In this document: in pieces, positions 5,618 to 7,639 of the stretch | Position numbering within the stretch: the stretch's first letter is position 1 | Layout of the letters: each line of letters starts with the position of its first letter | Translations under genes and position numbers: made by a program | NCBI GenBank assembly: GCA_022704585.1 | Contig: JAKJGD010000078.1 | Location: 1-7,639, forward strand | Source of the DNA: Spirochaetota bacterium | Lineage (GTDB): Bacteria > Spirochaetota > UBA4802 > UBA5550 | DNA: 7,639 nucleotides | Direction of reading: 5' to 3' | The notes under the pieces: generated by a model | Seen by the model: only the letters and a program-made list of their open reading frames with translations | What the model was told of the DNA's origin: nothing | The model's database searches: none

Positions 5618-6250
5618 GTGACCACTGGAAGAACCATCAGACGCATGGTGTGGGCCGTGATCGTTGCGCTCCCGCTCCTCTCGGTAGCGGCGGAGGAAAA
5701 AGCCCCGGGCCCGAAGGACCCGGTGTCCCCGTCCGCCGACTTCCGCGGGAAGGTGGAGAGCGGCGGGTCATGGGTCCGCGCGGCGCTGGTTACGGCGCAG
5801 GGCGGGCGCATCGAGGGCGAGTTGCTGCTTCCTTTCGCGACCCTCGAACTTGGAGTACCGGCGGACGGCACTGCGAAGAAAAGACCGGTCCCCCTCGCGG
5901 AGATCGCCTCCATCGAATTCACGCGATGGCGGGGACAGCGGCGGCAGAAGAACGAATACGCGTTCTATCCCTCTCTCATCCGGGTGACCCTGGCTGACAA
6001 AACCGCTCTGGAGACCGGCGCGGGCATCCGGGTACTGCACAAACTTCGCCTGAGGACCGGAGAGCGCTCGCGCACACTCTATTCGTATTTTTTCGATTAC
6101 CGCGAGAAAGACGCGTGGAAAAACTCCGGCGAAAAGGACATGGCGTATCCGGAAAAGAACCCGCACGGAGAAACGGTCATAAAGATCGAGCTGGTTCACT
6201 CTTCTGAAACGTCTCCCCTGGATGCGATCATCAAGCTGTTGAGCAAATAA
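5618..6250 (+). CDS. Small exported protein, about 210 aa, function unknown
   Basis: The family is not recognised. Start GTG 5618 is chosen because AGGGGG lies 5 nt upstream and because it gives a normal Sec signal peptide: basic n-region (TTGRTIRR), hydrophobic core (about 10-24, MVWAVIVALPLLSVA) and a probable cleavage near SVA-A (residues 22-25). No Cys follows the core, so it is not a lipoprotein. A start at ATG 5645 would lose the basic n-region, and a start at 5552 would run inside xthA. The mature part begins with a Pro/Lys-rich stretch (28-40), then beta-rich segments such as GGRIEGELLLPFATLELGV and PLAEIASIEFTRWRG, the kind of 'modify-then-classify' beta strands common in uncharacterised periplasmic proteins. 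A Lys/Glu-rich tail follows. It lies 10 nt after the xthA stop, the last gene of the operon. A periplasmic or outer-envelope role is inferred from the signal peptide only. Confidence 0.8.
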   Translation: MTTGRTIRRMVWAVIVALPLLSVAAEEKAPGPKDPVSPSADFRGKVESGGSWVRAALVTAQGGRIEGELLLPFATLELGVPADGTAKKRPVPLAEIASIEFTRWRGQRRQKNEYAFYPSLIRVTLADKTALETGAGIRVLHKLRLRTGERSRTLYSYFFDYREKDAWKNSGEKDMAYPEKNPHGETVIKIELVHSSETSPLDAIIKLLSK

Positions 6251-6792
6251 TAATTCGCAGCAGCCTCGTTGCATAACTCAATAATCGACGATATTGTCTC
6301 CGTCGTCTTCAATAACGCCCCCATCCCCCATAGAGGGCGCGTGGGACATATCTTCATTTGAAAATACATGCTTAATGGTGTATATAACCGGAATGTATCG
6401 TATACAATATACACATGAAATTTTTTTATTGCCCTGCGTTGCTCCTCAAGTGGGGTTCCTTCTTGGCAATGTCATCCGCAAACATTCAATTTTTTTCAAA
6501 TCATTCAGCCATTTTTTGATGTGCCGGAATCTTGCCAGACAACGGTGCTGTATCATGGTACGTTGTGCGTGCAAGGAGCCGGCGCCCGCACTTCAGCTGT
6601 TGCGGGAACGTTATTACGTATTATAACTGTTAGTCGAATGACCATCGCGGAAGAGATATAGACCGCATCCCGGCTCAAAATTACTGGTATCATGTGAAAC
6701 AACAAGACAAAGAGTTTTTGCCTGGGAATATTAAACAAAGCTGATTGGACGATTAAACAGCTGGAAATATTGACGCAAGGGGAGGGTCTGCC
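6251..6792. other. AT-richer intergenic region without a convincing gene (542 nt)
   Basis: No ORF here has both a usable ribosome site and protein-like composition. The longest open frames begin at a TTG near 6294 (plus) and near 6414 (minus) and are low-complexity, Cys/Ser-rich or otherwise not protein-like. The stretch holds the nested inverted repeat at 6378-6414, small hairpins (GACGA...TCGTC at 6287-6307; CCCGCA...TGCGGG at 6585-6606), A/T-runs, and a weak promoter-like pair TTGCGG (6600-6605) / TATAAC (6622-6627) with a 16-nt spacer that could serve the next gene with a leader of about 160 nt. No intrinsic terminator for the upstream operon was found. The composition differs from the flanking genes. 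Confidence 0.6.
6378..6414. repeat. Nested inverted repeat (possible operator or cruciform)
   Basis: Perfect 8-bp outer arms GTGTATAT (6378-6385) and ATATACAC (6407-6414) enclose inner arms TGTAT (6394-6398) and ATACA (6402-6406) with a 3-nt loop. Only the left side carries an 8-nt bulge (AACCGGAA). A regulator operator or extruded hairpin is plausible. No T-run follows, so it is not a classical terminator. Confidence 0.45.
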
Positions 6793-7639
6793 ATGAGGAA
6801 GCGTGGTATCCGGAATTTTCTTTTTCACCTGGTTGCGGCGGTCTGTGCCGTTCTGGCGCTGTGCCACTTCGTGTGGACGGATGCACGGGCGTGTGATGTC
6901 GCCGTCGTGTCCGGGAAGATCACGGCCAACGGGAGGCCCCTGATATGGAAGAACAGGGACTGTTCCGCGAACTGGCACCAGCAGGTAGCGTTCTTCCCCG
7001 GCGAGTATGCCGGCCCCGGCAGCTATATCATGGTCCACGATTATGACGATGTCGCGAATATGAATAACGGCACCCCGGTCAATCCCTCGGGCGGGCTGAA
7101 CCAGGCAGGCTTCGCGATCGCCTGCACCTCCGTGTACGAGGACTTCATGCCGACCAACGAGGCAATCAATATCAACACCATGCTCATCTGGGAGGCGCTG
7201 AAGCGGTGCGTGACCGTAAGCGATTTCGAGAACCTCGTGAGGGAGTGGCACACCTGGCACGTCGGCAAGGTCATCAGCGGCAACTTCGTGGTCATTGACG
7301 CCCGCGGCGGCGCCGCGCTCTTTGAATGTTATACCGGGTCCGTGCTGGGGCTGATCCGGCCGGTGCAGTTCCGGAAGTTCGACGCGAACACCGGCAGGGT
7401 GACGGACCAGTACGGGATCACGCTGCGCTACCCGTCGGGCGGCTATTGCGGGTACGAGAACCGCGCGAACAACAATTCCTACATCTTCATCAATTACGGG
7501 GAGGAGCGGAAAGTGCGGGCGGACGAGATCCTCTCGGCCCTGGCCGGCTCCGGCACCCTGGACTACCGCTCGGTCATGCGGCTCGTCGCGCGCGACGTGA
7601 ACGGCAAGCAGATTGCCGCGAGCTCGTCGGACAGCAACT
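6793..7639 (+). CDS. Secreted Ntn-hydrolase (penicillin acyltransferase / carcinine hydrolase / choloylglycine hydrolase-like), partial
   Basis: The ATG at 6793 has AAGGGGAGG 7 nt upstream and the frame is open to the window end (282 residues visible, 3' end missing). Residues 1-33 form a signal peptide (basic start MRKRGIRN, hydrophobic core about 9-28, cleavage motif ARA). The next residue is C34, followed by DVAVVSGKITANGRPLIWKNRD. This Cys-first, 'dGrPLxWKNRD' pattern is that of the N-terminal-nucleophile Cys hydrolases that cleave amide bonds, with R55/D56 as likely partners. Further family-like segments are GGLNQAGFAIA (about 100-110) and SGNFVVIDARGGAALFE (about 162-178), with N164 and D169 as candidate oxyanion/binding residues. 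Substrate is unknown: family members act on penicillins, bile-salt amides, carcinine or N-acyl amino compounds. It would act outside the cytoplasm. It lies downstream of a 542-nt gap, so it is probably its own transcription unit. Confidence 0.85.
   Translation, partial: MRKRGIRNFLFHLVAAVCAVLALCHFVWTDARACDVAVVSGKITANGRPLIWKNRDCSANWHQQVAFFPGEYAGPGSYIMVHDYDDVANMNNGTPVNPSGGLNQAGFAIACTSVYEDFMPTNEAININTMLIWEALKRCVTVSDFENLVREWHTWHVGKVISGNFVVIDARGGAALFECYTGSVLGLIRPVQFRKFDANTGRVTDQYGITLRYPSGGYCGYENRANNNSYIFINYGEERKVRADEILSALAGSGTLDYRSVMRLVARDVNGKQIAASSSDSN

Noticed and set aside
4861..5922. Minus-strand ORF of 353 aa across xthA
   Set aside because: Antisense to exonuclease III, whose catalytic residues are all readable on the plus strand.
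6196..6414. Minus-strand ORF of 72 aa overlapping the end of the exported protein gene
   Set aside because: Partly antisense to a real gene, no ribosome site or domain, and it passes through the inverted repeat.
6294..6626. Plus-strand ORF of 110 aa in the intergenic gap
   Set aside because: Begins with a TTG lacking any ribosome site, has low-complexity Ser/Pro and Cys-rich segments with no family-like pattern, and sits in AT-rich spacer with hairpins.
6553..7260. Minus-strand ORF of 235 aa over the Ntn-hydrolase start
   Set aside because: Shadow of the secreted hydrolase; the plus frame has ribosome site, signal peptide and active-site motif.

Overview
The window looks like a chromosomal segment of a moderately GC-rich, Gram-negative-type bacterium. 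Coding DNA is visibly GC-rich, and two clearly AT-richer stretches lie outside the main operon (about 126-560 and 6251-6790). The gene mix (a two-transmembrane class III nucleotide cyclase with a short C-terminal tail, a TPR protein, a bitopic coiled-coil protein and exported proteins of unknown function) resembles Spirochaetota or related environmental lineages. That assignment is inference: there is no rRNA or marker gene to settle it.

Left part. A GlsB/YeaQ/YmgE-type small membrane protein leaves the window on the minus strand (1-125), with a structured leader. Next comes an AT-rich block that holds a compact plus-strand unit: a near-consensus sigma-70 promoter (298-326), a strong Shine-Dalgarno, a 43-codon ORF (356-487) and a 14-bp intrinsic terminator (523-553). 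The terminator should also work in reverse for the TPR-repeat protein gene on the minus strand (588-1439).

Central part. Divergent from the TPR gene is a tight plus-strand gene cluster, 1709-6250, which is probably one operon. Gene 1 is a membrane-bound class III adenylate/guanylate cyclase with an extracytoplasmic sensor region and a HAMP-like linker. It keeps the metal and transition-state residues but has non-canonical residues at both purine-selecting positions. Gene 2 overlaps it by 22 nt and encodes a bitopic inner-membrane protein with a coiled coil, family unknown. Gene 3, 27 nt later, is exodeoxyribonuclease III. Gene 4, 10 nt later, is a small exported protein of unknown function. 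The order suggests that the cyclase and the bitopic protein are made together, while the DNA-repair nuclease is probably an operon passenger.

Right part. A 542-nt AT-richer gap (6251-6792) has no convincing gene but contains a nested inverted repeat (6378-6414). It leads into a secreted Ntn-hydrolase of the penicillin acyltransferase / carcinine hydrolase / choloylglycine hydrolase superfamily, which starts at 6793 and runs off the window end. Its probable catalytic cysteine sits exactly at the predicted signal-peptidase cleavage point.

No tRNA, rRNA, CRISPR array, insertion sequence or phage gene was seen. The most intriguing items are the small AT-rich transcription unit at 298-553, the cyclase's substrate-site substitutions, and the partly uncharacterised cyclase/coiled-coil pair.
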